Origin: Mayamaea pseudoterrestris
Taxonomy: Eukaryota > Bacillariophyta > Bacillariophyceae > Sellaphorales > Sellaphoraceae
Assembly: GCA_027923505.1 (NCBI GenBank)
Contig: BROI01000009.1
Coordinates: forward strand, 868,001-932,000
Length of the DNA: 64,000 bases
Reading direction: 5' to 3'
Position 1 is the stretch's first letter. The number at the start of each line of letters is the position of its first letter. Made by a program: the position numbers and the translations under genes. Below are positions 49,214 to 60,700 of this stretch, one piece after another. Under the pieces are notes generated by a model, which saw only the letters and a program-made list of their open reading frames with translations, did not search any database and was not told the origin of the DNA.

Positions 49214-49876
49214 CTACGCTAACTTGGGCATAAACGATCCTGCAACATTATTGTATAGCTCTGCTCGCTTGGGCCAACGCTTCTCCGTGGAACTGGCATC
49301 CAGCGACCACAGCTTCCCCTTACACACGCAAAGTACCAAAAGCTGATGAGTGTTATCACTAATGGCAAATTCAAATTGATAAAACAAAACTCCATCCGTC
49401 AAACGTTCCTTGGCTTCAACGAGTTTGGCCTTTCGCTTGGAGGCCAAACTCTCACCAAGCGCTTGAACCGGACCCAAGGCAGCAATACTCTCCGTAGTGC
49501 TTTTGACGGGCGTGGAGCTAATCTTGATATTTTCCGCCGGATCCACCAAGTCTTGCCATTTGATATCATAGGCTCCAACTTCGCCCTCAAATTTGTTCCA
49601 ACCCGACGGTGTCGACATGCGAATCGACCTTGGCCCATCCTGAAAGGGTTCAAGCAAACCACCCATGCGAGTCACTATGCGCGGAGTCTCCTCCTCCACG
49701 ACGGCGAATGCTGGTTGCGAGGAAATGAGGACTGTTGCAGTCGCTGCGACTGTTGCTGCTGCGCGAATGGCTTGTCGGCGCGAGAGTTGTTGCTCTGGCG
49801 CTGCGGAAAAGGACCAGGCTTGGCAACTGCTAGCCGCAAGGGCTGATAGCAGGGCAAAGGATTTTGCAAACTTCAT
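49214..49876 (-). CDS. PsbP-like thylakoid lumen protein
   Basis: An intronless 220-aa protein from ATG 49876. Three-part targeting is visible: an ER-type signal peptide ending S-C-Q-A followed by Trp (aromatic plastid-entry residue), a short transit region, then a twin-arginine thylakoid signal with R33-R34 and a hydrophobic stretch ending A-F-A near residue 58. The mature ~160 residues have the PsbP fold pattern: R-M-S-T-P-S-G-W-N-K-F near the start, W-x-D-L-V-D-P-x-E-N-I, and a C-terminal L-Y-Y/F-Q-F-E-F plus L-W-S-L-D segment. PsbP and PsbP-like/PPD proteins support photosystem II or other thylakoid complexes; which subgroup this is cannot be told. Confidence 0.85.
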   Translation of the reverse strand: MKFAKSFALLSALAASSCQAWSFSAAPEQQLSRRQAIRAAATVAATATVLISSQPAFAVVEEETPRIVTRMGGLLEPFQDGPRSIRMSTPSGWNKFEGEVGAYDIKWQDLVDPAENIKISSTPVKSTTESIAALGPVQALGESLASKRKAKLVEAKERLTDGVLFYQFEFAISDNTHQLLVLCVCKGKLWSLDASSTEKRWPKRAELYNNVAGSFMPKLA

Positions 49877-50111
49877 CTTCGAATTGTTTAGTAGTGAAGA
49901 GTGAAGAGCAACACAACATAACAGCCGATGGAAGATGCGATGATCGCGCGACGGATGACTCGATGAACACGCACTCATCAAAACGTATACAAAACGTCAT
50001 ACTGTCTTATTTAGTACCGGTCTGACAAGCCAATTTCGCTGCGCCTCCATCGCGAGAGATCCACCTTCGACAATCATCTCACACTCTACTACTTGTACTG
50101 TACTGGCAACC

Positions 50112-51578
50112 ATGTCTACTCCACCTTCCTACAAGCCGCTGACTACGCTGTCTGAATCGGAGGCAAACGTCGCCGTGGAAAAATTCTGCACGCTTCTATC
50201 GTTTGAAACAGTTTCCTCCATTGCCGCCACCAACGGAGCTTACCAAGCCTGCGGAGCCTGGCTTTTGGATTACTGTCGCGAGATTAACGTCTTTGATAGT
50301 GTTTCCTACTTGCCGGAAGCTCCAGAAAATAGTCCAGTTGTCATTGCCGTTTGGAAGGGCAAGGACGAATCGCTTCCAGTCATTTTGTTGAATGCGCACT
50401 ACGACGTTGTTCCAGCTGATGCAAGTGACTGGACGGTTCCTCCCTTTGGAGGACGCGACTCGAAGCGAAGCATTCGAATTGACGAAGGCAACGATCCTCA
50501 ACCGGCGTCGGCCAGCAGCATGATCCTCATTTACGGCCGAGGCACGCAGGACATGAAATGCGTCGTGATTCAGTATCTGGAGGCGCTACGCAAACTCAAG
50601 GCGGACGATCCAAACTTTCAACCCACTCGCACCATTGTTGTTTCGCTCGTGCCCGACGAGGAGGTTGGTGGCGCCGGTATGGCAGCCTTTCTGGAGTCGA
50701 CCTTTTACAAGCAGCTGCCAGGAATTGCACTTGCTCTTGATGAAGGACTGGCGTCCACGACGGAAACGTACAGTGTCTTTTACGGAGAGCGCATTCCTTG
50801 GTTTATTGACGTGACGGCGCATGGCCGTACTGGACATGGAAGTCGCTTCATTGAGGAGACGGCGGTCGAACAAATTGTTGCACTGGCCAATAAAGCGCTG
50901 GCATTTCGAACGGGACAGCGCGACAAGTTGATGCTTGGCCAGCATGAAAATTGCGCGCATGCAGTTGCCGCCAAAAATTCCAAGAAGCAAGCAATCGAGA
51001 ATAATAATGGCAGAAATGAAAAGGGCATGGCGCTTGGAGATGTAACATCGTTGAACATTACAACACTCGAAGCAGGCGTCAAGGTGGGAGACACCTTTGC
51101 GTATAATTGCGTTCCACCGCTTGCAAAATGCTCGCTTGACATTCGCATCACGCCCCATACGGACCCAAAACAGATTGGAGACATGCTTGACCAGTGGTGC
51201 CAGGAGTGCAGTCACGACGACAAAAATTTCAAGCTCGAGTGGTCCTACATTGGGCGTGGCCACGACACAATGGAACACGCATTGACGAGCTGTGATGCCA
51301 CGGTGAACCCATGGTATGGAATATTTGAAGATGCCATGTCCAACATGGGCTTGCAAATTGAACCAAGCGTTTTTCCGGCAGCAACTGACTCGAGGTTTCT
51401 TCGGGCGCTTGGCGTACGAGCCCTTGGGTTCAGTCCGATGCGGTCGACAACCAGTGTGCCTTGCCCTATTTTGTTGCACGAGAATGATGAATACTTACCA
51501 GAGCCAACATTTGTTGAGGGCATTGCTGTTTATGTGGGAATTATTCACGCGCTGGCGACGCAAGATATAACGGAGTGA
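50112..51578 (+). CDS. Aminoacylase-1-type M20 metallopeptidase
   Basis: An intronless 488-aa protein. The M20 di-zinc site is complete: His96 in N-A-H-Y-D-V-V-P, bridging Asp147 in G-R-G-T-Q-D-M-K, catalytic Glu183 and zinc Glu184 in P-D-E-E-V-G-G, an A-L-D-E-G segment, and a C-terminal His in L-L-H-E-N-D-E-Y-L. The dimerisation lid carries G-R-T-G-H-G-S. Order and spacing follow aminoacylase-1 (ACY1), which removes acyl groups from N-acetyl amino acids in the cytosol. It is ~80 residues longer than typical ACY1 through two inserts (~117-138 and a Lys/Asn-rich one ~297-315). No targeting peptide was seen. It is divergent from the PsbP-like gene, 235 bp apart. Confidence 0.9.
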   Translation: MSTPPSYKPLTTLSESEANVAVEKFCTLLSFETVSSIAATNGAYQACGAWLLDYCREINVFDSVSYLPEAPENSPVVIAVWKGKDESLPVILLNAHYDVVPADASDWTVPPFGGRDSKRSIRIDEGNDPQPASASSMILIYGRGTQDMKCVVIQYLEALRKLKADDPNFQPTRTIVVSLVPDEEVGGAGMAAFLESTFYKQLPGIALALDEGLASTTETYSVFYGERIPWFIDVTAHGRTGHGSRFIEETAVEQIVALANKALAFRTGQRDKLMLGQHENCAHAVAAKNSKKQAIENNNGRNEKGMALGDVTSLNITTLEAGVKVGDTFAYNCVPPLAKCSLDIRITPHTDPKQIGDMLDQWCQECSHDDKNFKLEWSYIGRGHDTMEHALTSCDATVNPWYGIFEDAMSNMGLQIEPSVFPAATDSRFLRALGVRALGFSPMRSTTSVPCPILLHENDEYLPEPTFVEGIAVYVGIIHALATQDITE

Positions 51579-51719
51579 ACTTTTGTGTCGCTTAAAATTT
51601 GCTTGGCAAAAGGGTAATATTAACGACAGTGATGGTGTAATAGTGCAAGTGATTATTGTGGCTGCCTATTTTCACTTGGCATTCAACTTATGAAGTCTTG
51701 TGCAATGGTCATTGAAACA

Positions 51720-54700
51720 TTTGTCACAAATTTGTATTTGGAACATGCACCAACCAGGCATTCCATCTTGTAGAGCAGCCAAAATAAAGTGTTGCCACCC
51801 TCCTGTAGTCATTAATCATGAACTGGCTCTGAGAATGGAATGTTGAAAGTCACGGCTGCTGCTGGCTGGGACTGGTGAAAAGTTTTCACCAATGGCGTTG
51901 CAGCATCATAAAGCACCAGGCAGGCATTCCATCTTGTATAACAGCCAAAATAAAGTGTTGCCACCCTCCCGAAAAGTCATTGGTTATGGAATGATTGCGA
52001 GAAATGCTGTTTAAAGTGCTGCTGGCTGAGAATGGTGAGACGATATCACCAATCAGATTGCAGTCCACTGGAACACCAGCTGGTCAACTTATATTGTAGC
52101 ACACCTTAACCAAGGATGTTAGCACCATTCTGGTGTAATATGGGTGTACACATGGGCCTGCCGTTGGGCCGTTTAAATATCAATCATATTGCCATCCCCT
52201 GAGACACCAGCAAGGCATACATTCTTGCAGCGCAGCCTGAACAATGATGTTGGCACCATTCTGGTGTCATTTGGGTGTATACATGGCTTGCTGTAGGGGC
52301 ATTCGAATGTCAAGGCATCTGCGGGCTGAGACTGGTGACAAGTTGTCACCAATCACATTGCCGTCTCCTTACATACTAGCCAGGCATGCCATCTTGTAGC
52401 GCAGCCCAAAGAATGATGTTGGCACCATTCTGGTGTAATTTGGGTGTATACATGGCCTGCTGTATGGGTGTTTGAAAATCAAAGGCATCTGCGGGCTGAG
52501 ACTGGTGACAAGTTGTCACAAAATACATTGCAGTCCCCTGAGACACCAGCCAGGCATACCATCCTGTAGCGCAGCCTAATTAATGATGTTGGCACCATTC
52601 TGGTGTCATTTGGGTGTATACATGGCCTGCTGTAGGAGCATTTATTTGAATGTCAAGGCATCTGCGGGCTGAGACAGGTGACAAGTTGTCACCAAATACA
52701 TTGCAATCCCATGAGACACCAGCCAGGCATACCATCTTGTAGTGCATCCCATATCATGATGTTGGCGCCATTATGGTGTCATTTGGGTGTATACATGGCC
52801 TGCTGTAGGGGTGTTTGAATGTCAAGGCATCTGCAGGCTGAGACTGGTGACAAGTTGTCACCAAATACATTGCCAACCCCGGAGACACCAGCCAGGCATA
52901 CCATCTTGTAGCGCATCCCATATAATCATGCTGGCACCATTCTGGTGTCATTTGGGTGTATACATGGCCTGCTGTAGGGGTGTTTGAATGTCAAGGCATC
53001 TGTGGGCTGAGACTGGTGACAAGTCGTCACCAAATACATTGCTGTCCCCTGAGACACCAGCCAGGCATACCATCTTGTAGCGCAAAGCCTCAATAATGAT
53101 TTTGGCACCATTCTGATGTCATTTGGGTGTATACATGGCCTGCTGTAGGGGCATTTGAATGTCAAGGCATCTGCAGGCTGAGACTGGTGACAAGTTGTCA
53201 CCAAATACATTGCAGTCCCCTGAGACACCAGCCAGTTATACCATCTTGTAGCGCATCCCATATAATGATGTTGGCACCATTCTGGTGTCATTTGGGTGTA
53301 TACATGGCCTGCTGTAGGGGTGTTTGGATGTCAAGGCATCTGCAGGCTGAGACTGGTGACAAGTTGTCACCAAATACATTGCTGTCCCCTGAGACACCAG
53401 CCAGGCATACCATCATGTAGCGTAGCCTAAATAATAATGTTGGCACCATTCTGGTGTCATGTGGGTGTATACATGGCCTGCTGTAGGGGCATTTGGATGT
53501 CAAGGCATCTGCGGGCTGAGACTGGTGACAAGTTGTCACCAAATACATTGCAGTGCCCTGAGACACCAGCCAGGCATACCATCTTGTAGCGTAGCCTGAA
53601 AAATTATGTTGGCACCATTCTGGTGTCATTTGGGTGTATACATGGCCTGCTGTAGGGGTGTTTGAATGTCAAGGCATCTGTGGGCTGAGACTGGTGACAA
53701 GTTGTCACCAAATACATTGCCGTCCCCTGAGACAAAAGCCAGGCATACCATCTTGTAGCGCATCCCATATATTGATGTTGGCACCATTCTGGTGTCATTT
53801 GGGTGTATACATGGCCTGCTGTAGGGGTGTTTGAATGTCAAGGCATCTGCGGGCTGAGACTGGTGACAAGTTGTCACCAAATACATTGCAGTCCCCTGAG
53901 ACACCAGCCAGGCATACCATCTTGTAGCGCATCCCATATGATGATGTTGGCACCATTATGGTGTCGTTTGGGTGTATACATGGCCTGCTGTAGGGGCATT
54001 TGAATGTCAAGGCATCTGCAGGCTGAGACTGGTGACAAGTTGTCACCAAATACATTGCAGTCCCCTGAGACACCAGCCAGGCATACCATTCTGTAGCACA
54101 GCCTAAATAATGATGTTGGCACCATTCTGGTGTCATTTGGGTGTATACATGGCCTGCTGTAGGGGTGTTTGAATGTCAAGGCATCTGTGGGCTGAGACTG
54201 GTGACAAGTTGTCACCAAATACATTGCGGTGTTTGAATGTCAAGGCATCTGTGGGCTGAGACTGGTGACAAGTTGTCACCAAATACATTGCCAGGCATAC
54301 CATCTTGTAGCGCACCTATGATCGCACATGGTGTCATTTGGGTGTATACATGGCCTGCTGTAGGGGCATTTGAATGTCAAGGCATCTGCGGGCTGAGACT
54401 GGTGACAAGTTGTCACCAAATACATTGCAGTCCCCTGAGACACCAGCCAGGCATACCATCTTGTAGCGCATCCCATATAATGATGTTGGCACCATTCTGG
54501 TGGCATTTCCATTCTGGTGGCATTTGGGTGTATACATGGCCTGCTGTAGGGGCATTTGAATGTCAAGGCATCTGCGGGCTGAGACTGGTGACAAGTTGTC
54601 ACCAAATACATTGCAGTCCCCTGAGACACCAGCCAGGCATACCATCTTGTAGCGCATCCCATATAATGATGTTGGCACCATTCTGGTGTCATTTGGGTGT

Positions 54701-57700
54701 ATACATGGTCTGCTGTAGCTGTAGGAGCATTTGAATGTCAAGGCATCTGCGGGCTGAGACTGGTGACAAGTTGTCACCAAATACATTGCAATCCCATGAG
54801 ACACCAGCTAGGCTTACCATCTTGTAGCGCTGCCTAAATAATGATGTTGGCACCATTCTGGTGTCATTTGGGTGTATACATGGCCTGCTGTAGGGGTGTT
54901 TGAATGTCAAGGCATCTGCGGGCTGAGACTGGTGACAAGTTGTCACCAAATACATTGCAGTCCCCTGAGACACCAGCCAGGCATACCATCTTGTAGCGCA
55001 GCCTAAATAATGATGTTGGCACCATTCTGGTGTCATTTGGGTGTATACATGGCCTGCTGTAGGGGCATTTGAATGTCAAGGCATCTGCGGGCTGGACTAG
55101 TGACAAGTTGTCACCAAATACATTGCAGTCCCATGAGACACCAGCTAGACATACCATCTTGTAGCGCATCCCATATCATGATGTTGGCGCCATTATGGTG
55201 TCACTTGGGTGTATACATGGCCTGCTGTAGGGGTGTTTGAATGTCAAGCATCTGCGGGCTGAGACTGGTGACAAGCTGTCACCAAATACATTGCCATCCC
55301 CTGAGACACCAGCCAGGCATTTCATCTTGTAGCACAGCCTAAATAATGATGTTGGCACCATTCTGGTGTCATTTGGGTGTATACATGGCCTGCTGTAGGG
55401 GTGTTTGAATGTCAAGGCATCTGCGGGCTGAGACTGGTGACAAGTTGTCACCAAATACATTGCAGTCCCCTGAGACACCAGCCAGGCATACCATCTTGTA
55501 GCGCATCCCATATAATGATGTTGGCACCATTCTGGTGTCATTTGGGTGTATACATGGCCTGCTGTAGGGGTGTTTGAATGTCAAGGCATCTGTGGGCTGA
55601 GACTGGTGACAAGTTGTCACCAAATACATTGCAGTCCCCTGAGACACCAGCCAGGCATACCATCCTGTAATGCAGCCTAAATAATGATATTGGCACCGTT
55701 CTGGTGTCATTTGGGTGTATACATGGCCTGCTGTAGGAGCATTTGAATGTCAAGGCATCTGCGGGCTGAGACTGGTGACAAGTTGTCACCAAATACATTG
55801 CAGTCCCCTGAGACACCAGCCAGGCATACCATCTTGTAGCGCAGCCTATATAATGATGTTGGCACCATTCTGGTGTCATTTGGGTGTATACATGGCCTGC
55901 TGTAGGGGCATTTGAATGTCAAGGCATCTGCGGGCTGAGACTGGTGACAAGTTGTCACCAAATACATTGCCGTCCCCTGAGACACCAGCCAGGCATACCA
56001 TCTTGTAGCGCAGCCTAAAAAATGATGTTGGCACCATTCTGGTGTCATTTGGGTGTATACATGGCCTGCTGTAGGGGCGTTTGAATGTCAAGGCATCTGC
56101 GGGCTGAGACTGGTGACAAGTTGTCACCAAATACATTGCAGTCCCCTGAGACACCAGCCAGGCATACCATCTTGTAGCGCATCCCATATAATGATGTTGG
56201 CACCATTCTGGTGTCATTTGGGTGTATACATGGCCTGCTGTAGGGGTGTTTGAATGTCAAGGCATCTGCGGGCTGAGACTGGTGACAAGTTGTCACCAAA
56301 TACATTGCAGTCCCCTGAGACACCAGCCAGGCATACCATCTTGTAGCGCATCCCATATAATGATGTTGGCACCATTCTGGTGTCATTTGGGTGTATACAT
56401 GGCCTGCTGTAGGGGCGTTTGAATGTCAAGGCATCTGCGGGCTGAGACTGGTGACAAGTTGTCACCAAATACATTGCAGTCCCCTGAGACACCAGCCAGG
56501 CATACCATCCTGTAGCGCAGCCTAAATAATGATGTTGGCACCATTCTGGTGTCATTTGGGTGTATACATGGCCTGCTGTAGGGGTGTTTGAATGTCAAGG
56601 CATCTGCGGGCTGAGACTGGTGACAAGTTGTCACCAAATACATTGCAGTCCCCTGAGACACCAGCCAGGCATACCATCTTGTAGCGCAGCCTAAATAATG
56701 ATGTTGGCACCATTCTGGTGTCATTTGGGTGTATACATGGCCTGCTGTAGGGGCATTTGAATGTCAAGGCATCTGCGGGCTGAGACTGGTGACAAGTTGT
56801 CACCAAATACATTGCAGTCCCCTGAGACACCAGCCAGGCATACCATCTTGTAGCGCATCCCATATAATGATGTTGGCACCATTCTGGTGTCATTTGGGTG
56901 TATACATGGCCTGCTGTAGGGGTATTTGAATGTCAAGGCATCTGCGGGCTGAGACTGGTGACAAGTTGTCACCAAATACATTGCCGTCCCCTGAGACACC
57001 AGCCAGGCATACCATCTTGTAGCGCATCCCATATAATGATGTTGGCACCATTCTGGTGTCATTTGGGTGTATACATGGCCTGCTGTAGGGGCATTTGAAT
57101 GTCAAGGCATCTGCGGGCTGAGACTGGTGACAAGTTGTCACCAAATACATTGCAGTCCCCTGAGACACCAGCCAGGCATACCATCTTGTAGCGCAGCCCA
57201 TATAATGATGTTGGCACCATTCTGGTGTCATTTGGGTGTATACATGGCCTGCTGTAGGGGTGTTTGAATGTCAAGGCATCTGCGGGCTGAGACTGGTGAC
57301 AAGTTGTCACCAAATACATTGCAATCCCATGAGACACCAGCTAGGCTTACCATCTTGTAGCACAGCCTAAAAAATGATGTTGGCACGATTCTGGTGTCAT
57401 TTGGGTGTATACATGGCCTGCTGTAGGGGTGTTTGAATGTCAAGGCATCTGTGGGCTGAGACTGGTGACAAGTTGTCACCAAATACATTGCCGTCCCCTG
57501 AGACAAAAGCCAGGCATACCATCTTGTAGCGCATCCCATATATTGATGTTGGCACCATTCTGGTGTCATTTGGGTGTATACATGGCCTGCTGTAGGGGCA
57601 TTTGAATGTCAAGGCATCTGCGGGCTGAGACTGGTGACAAGTTGTCACCAAATACATTGCAGTCCCCTGAGACACCAGCCAGGCATACCATCTTGTAGCG

Positions 57701-60700
57701 CATCCCATATCATGATGTTGGCGCCATTATGGTGTCATTTGGGTGTATACATGGCCTGCTGTAGGAGCATTTGAATGTCAAGGCATCTGCGGGCTGAGAC
57801 TGGTGACAAGTTGTCACCAAATACATTGCAATCCCATGAGACACCAGCTAGGCATACCATTTTGTAGCGCATCCCATATAATGATGTTGGCACCATTCTG
57901 GTGTCATTTGGGTGTATACATGGCCTGCTGTAGGGGTGTTTGAATGTCAAGGCATCTGCGGGCTGAGACTGGTGACAAGTTGTCACCAAATACATTGCAG
58001 TCCCCTGAGACACCAGCCAGGCATACCATCTTGTAGCGCAGCCTAAATAATGATGTTGGCACCATTCTGGTGTCATTTGGGTGTATACATGGCCTGCTGT
58101 AGGGGCATTTGAATGTCAAGGCATCTGCGGGCTGAGACTGGTGACAAGTTGTCACCAAATACATTGCAGTCCCCTGAGACACCAGCCAGGCATACCATCT
58201 TGTAGCGCATCCCATATAATGATGTTGGCACCATTCTGGTGTCATTTGGGTGTATACATGGCCTGCTGTAGGGGTGTTTGAATGTCAAGGCATCTGCGGG
58301 CTGAGACTGGTGACAAGTTGTCACCAAATACATTGCCGTCCCCTGAGACACCAGCCAGGCATACCATCTTGTAGCGCATCCCATATAATGATGTTGGCAC
58401 CATTCTGGTGTCATTTGGGTGTATACATGGCCTGCTGTAGGGGTGTTTGAATGTCAAGGCATCTGCGGGCTGAGACTGGTGACAAGTTGTCACCAAATAC
58501 ATTGCAGTCCCCTGAGACACCAGCCAGGCATACTATCCTGTAGCGCATCCCATATCATGATTTGGGCACGATTCTGGTGTCATTTGGGTGTATACATGGC
58601 CTGCTGTAGGGGCATTTGAATGTCAAGGCATCTGCGGGCTGAGACTGGTGACCAGTTGTCACCAAATACATTGCCATCCACTGAGACACCAGCCAGGCAT
58701 ACCATCTTGTAGCGCAGCCTCAATAATGATGTTGGCACCATTCTGGTGTCATTTGGGTGTATACATGGCCTGCTGTAGGGGTGTTTGAATGTCAAGGCAT
58801 CTGCGGGCTGAGACTGGTGACAAGTTGTCACCAAATACATTGCAGTCCCCTGAGACACCAGCCAGGCATACCATCTTGTAGCGCAGCCCATATAATGATG
58901 TTGGCACCATTCTGGTGTCATTTGGGTGTATACATGGCCTGCTGTAGGGGCATTTGAATGTCAAGGCATCTGCGGGCTGAGACTGGTGACAAGTTGTCAC
59001 CAAATACATTGCAGTCCCCTGAGACACCAGCCAGGCATACCATCTTGTAGCGCATCCCATATAATGATGTTGGCACCATTCTGGTGTCATTTGGGTGTAT
59101 ACATGGCCTGCTGTAGGGGCGTTTGAATGTCAAGGCATCTGCGGGCTGAGACTGGTGACAAGTTGTCACCAAATACATTGCAGTCCCCTGAGACACCAGC
59201 CAGGCATACCATCTTGTAGCGCAGCCCAAATAATGATGTTGGCACCATTCTGGTGTCATTTGGGTGTATACATGGCCTGCTGTAGGGGCATTTGAATGTC
59301 AAGGCATCTGCGGGCTGAGACTGGTGACAAGTTGTCACCAAATACATTGCCATCCCCTGAGACACCAGCCAGGCATGCCATCTTGTTGCGCAGCCTGAAT
59401 AATGATGTTGGCACCATTCTGGTGTCATTTGGGTGTATGCATGGCCTGCTGTAGGGGTGTTTGAATGTCAAGGCATCTGCGGGCTGAGACTGGTGACAAG
59501 TTGTCACCAAATACATTGCAGTCCCCTGAGACACCAGCCAGGCATACCATCTTGTAGCGCATCCCATATAATGATGTTGGCACCATTCTGGTGTCATTTG
59601 GGTGTATACATGGCCTGCTGTAGGGGCATTTGAATGTCAAGGCATCTGCGGGCTGAGACTGGTGACAAGTTGTCACCAAATACATTGCCGTCCCCTGAGA
59701 CACCAGCCAGGCATACCATCTTGTAGCGCATCCCATATAATGATGTTGGCACCATTCTGGTGTCATTTGGGTGTATACATGGCCTGCTGTAGGGGTGTTT
59801 GAATGTCAAGGCATCTGCGGGCTGAGACTGGTGACAAGTTGTCACCAAATACATTGCCGTCCCCTGAGACAAAAGCCAGGCATACCATCTTGTAGCGCAT
59901 CCCATATAATGATGTTGGCACCATTCTGGTGTCATTTGGGTGTATACATGGCCTGCTGTAGGGGTGTTTGAATGTCAAGGCATCTGCGGGCTGAGACTGG
60001 TGACAAGTTGTCACCAAATACATTGCCGTCCCCTGAGACACCAGCCAGGCATACCATCTTGTAGCGCATCCCATATAATGATGTTGGCACCATTCTGGTG
60101 TCATTTGGGTGTATACATGGCCTGCTGTAGGGGTGTTTGAATGTCAAGGCATCTGCGGGCTGAGACTGGTGACAAGTTGTCACCAAATACATTGCAGTCC
60201 CCTGAGACACCAGCCAGGCATACCATCTTGTAGCGCATCCCATATAATGATGTTGGCACCATTCTGGTGTCATTTGGGTGTATACATGGCCTGCTGTAGG
60301 GGCGTTTGAATGTCAAGGCATCTGCGGGCTGAGACTGGTGACAAGTTGTCACCAAATACATTGCCATCCCCTGAGACACCAGCCAGGCATACCATCTTGT
60401 AGCGCAGCCTATATACTGATGTTGGCACCATTCTGGTGTCATTTGGGTGTATACATGGCCTGCTGTAGGGGCATTTGAATGTCAAGGCATCTGCGGGCTG
60501 AGACTGGTGACAAGTTGTCACCAAATACATTGCAGTCCCCTGAGACACCAGCCAGGCATACCATCTTGTAGCGCATCCTATATAATGATGTTGGCACCAT
60601 TCTGGTGTCATTTGGGTGTATACATGGCCTGCTGTAGGGGCATTTGAATGTCAAGGCATCTGCGGGCTGAGACTGGTGACAAGTTGTCACCAAATACATT

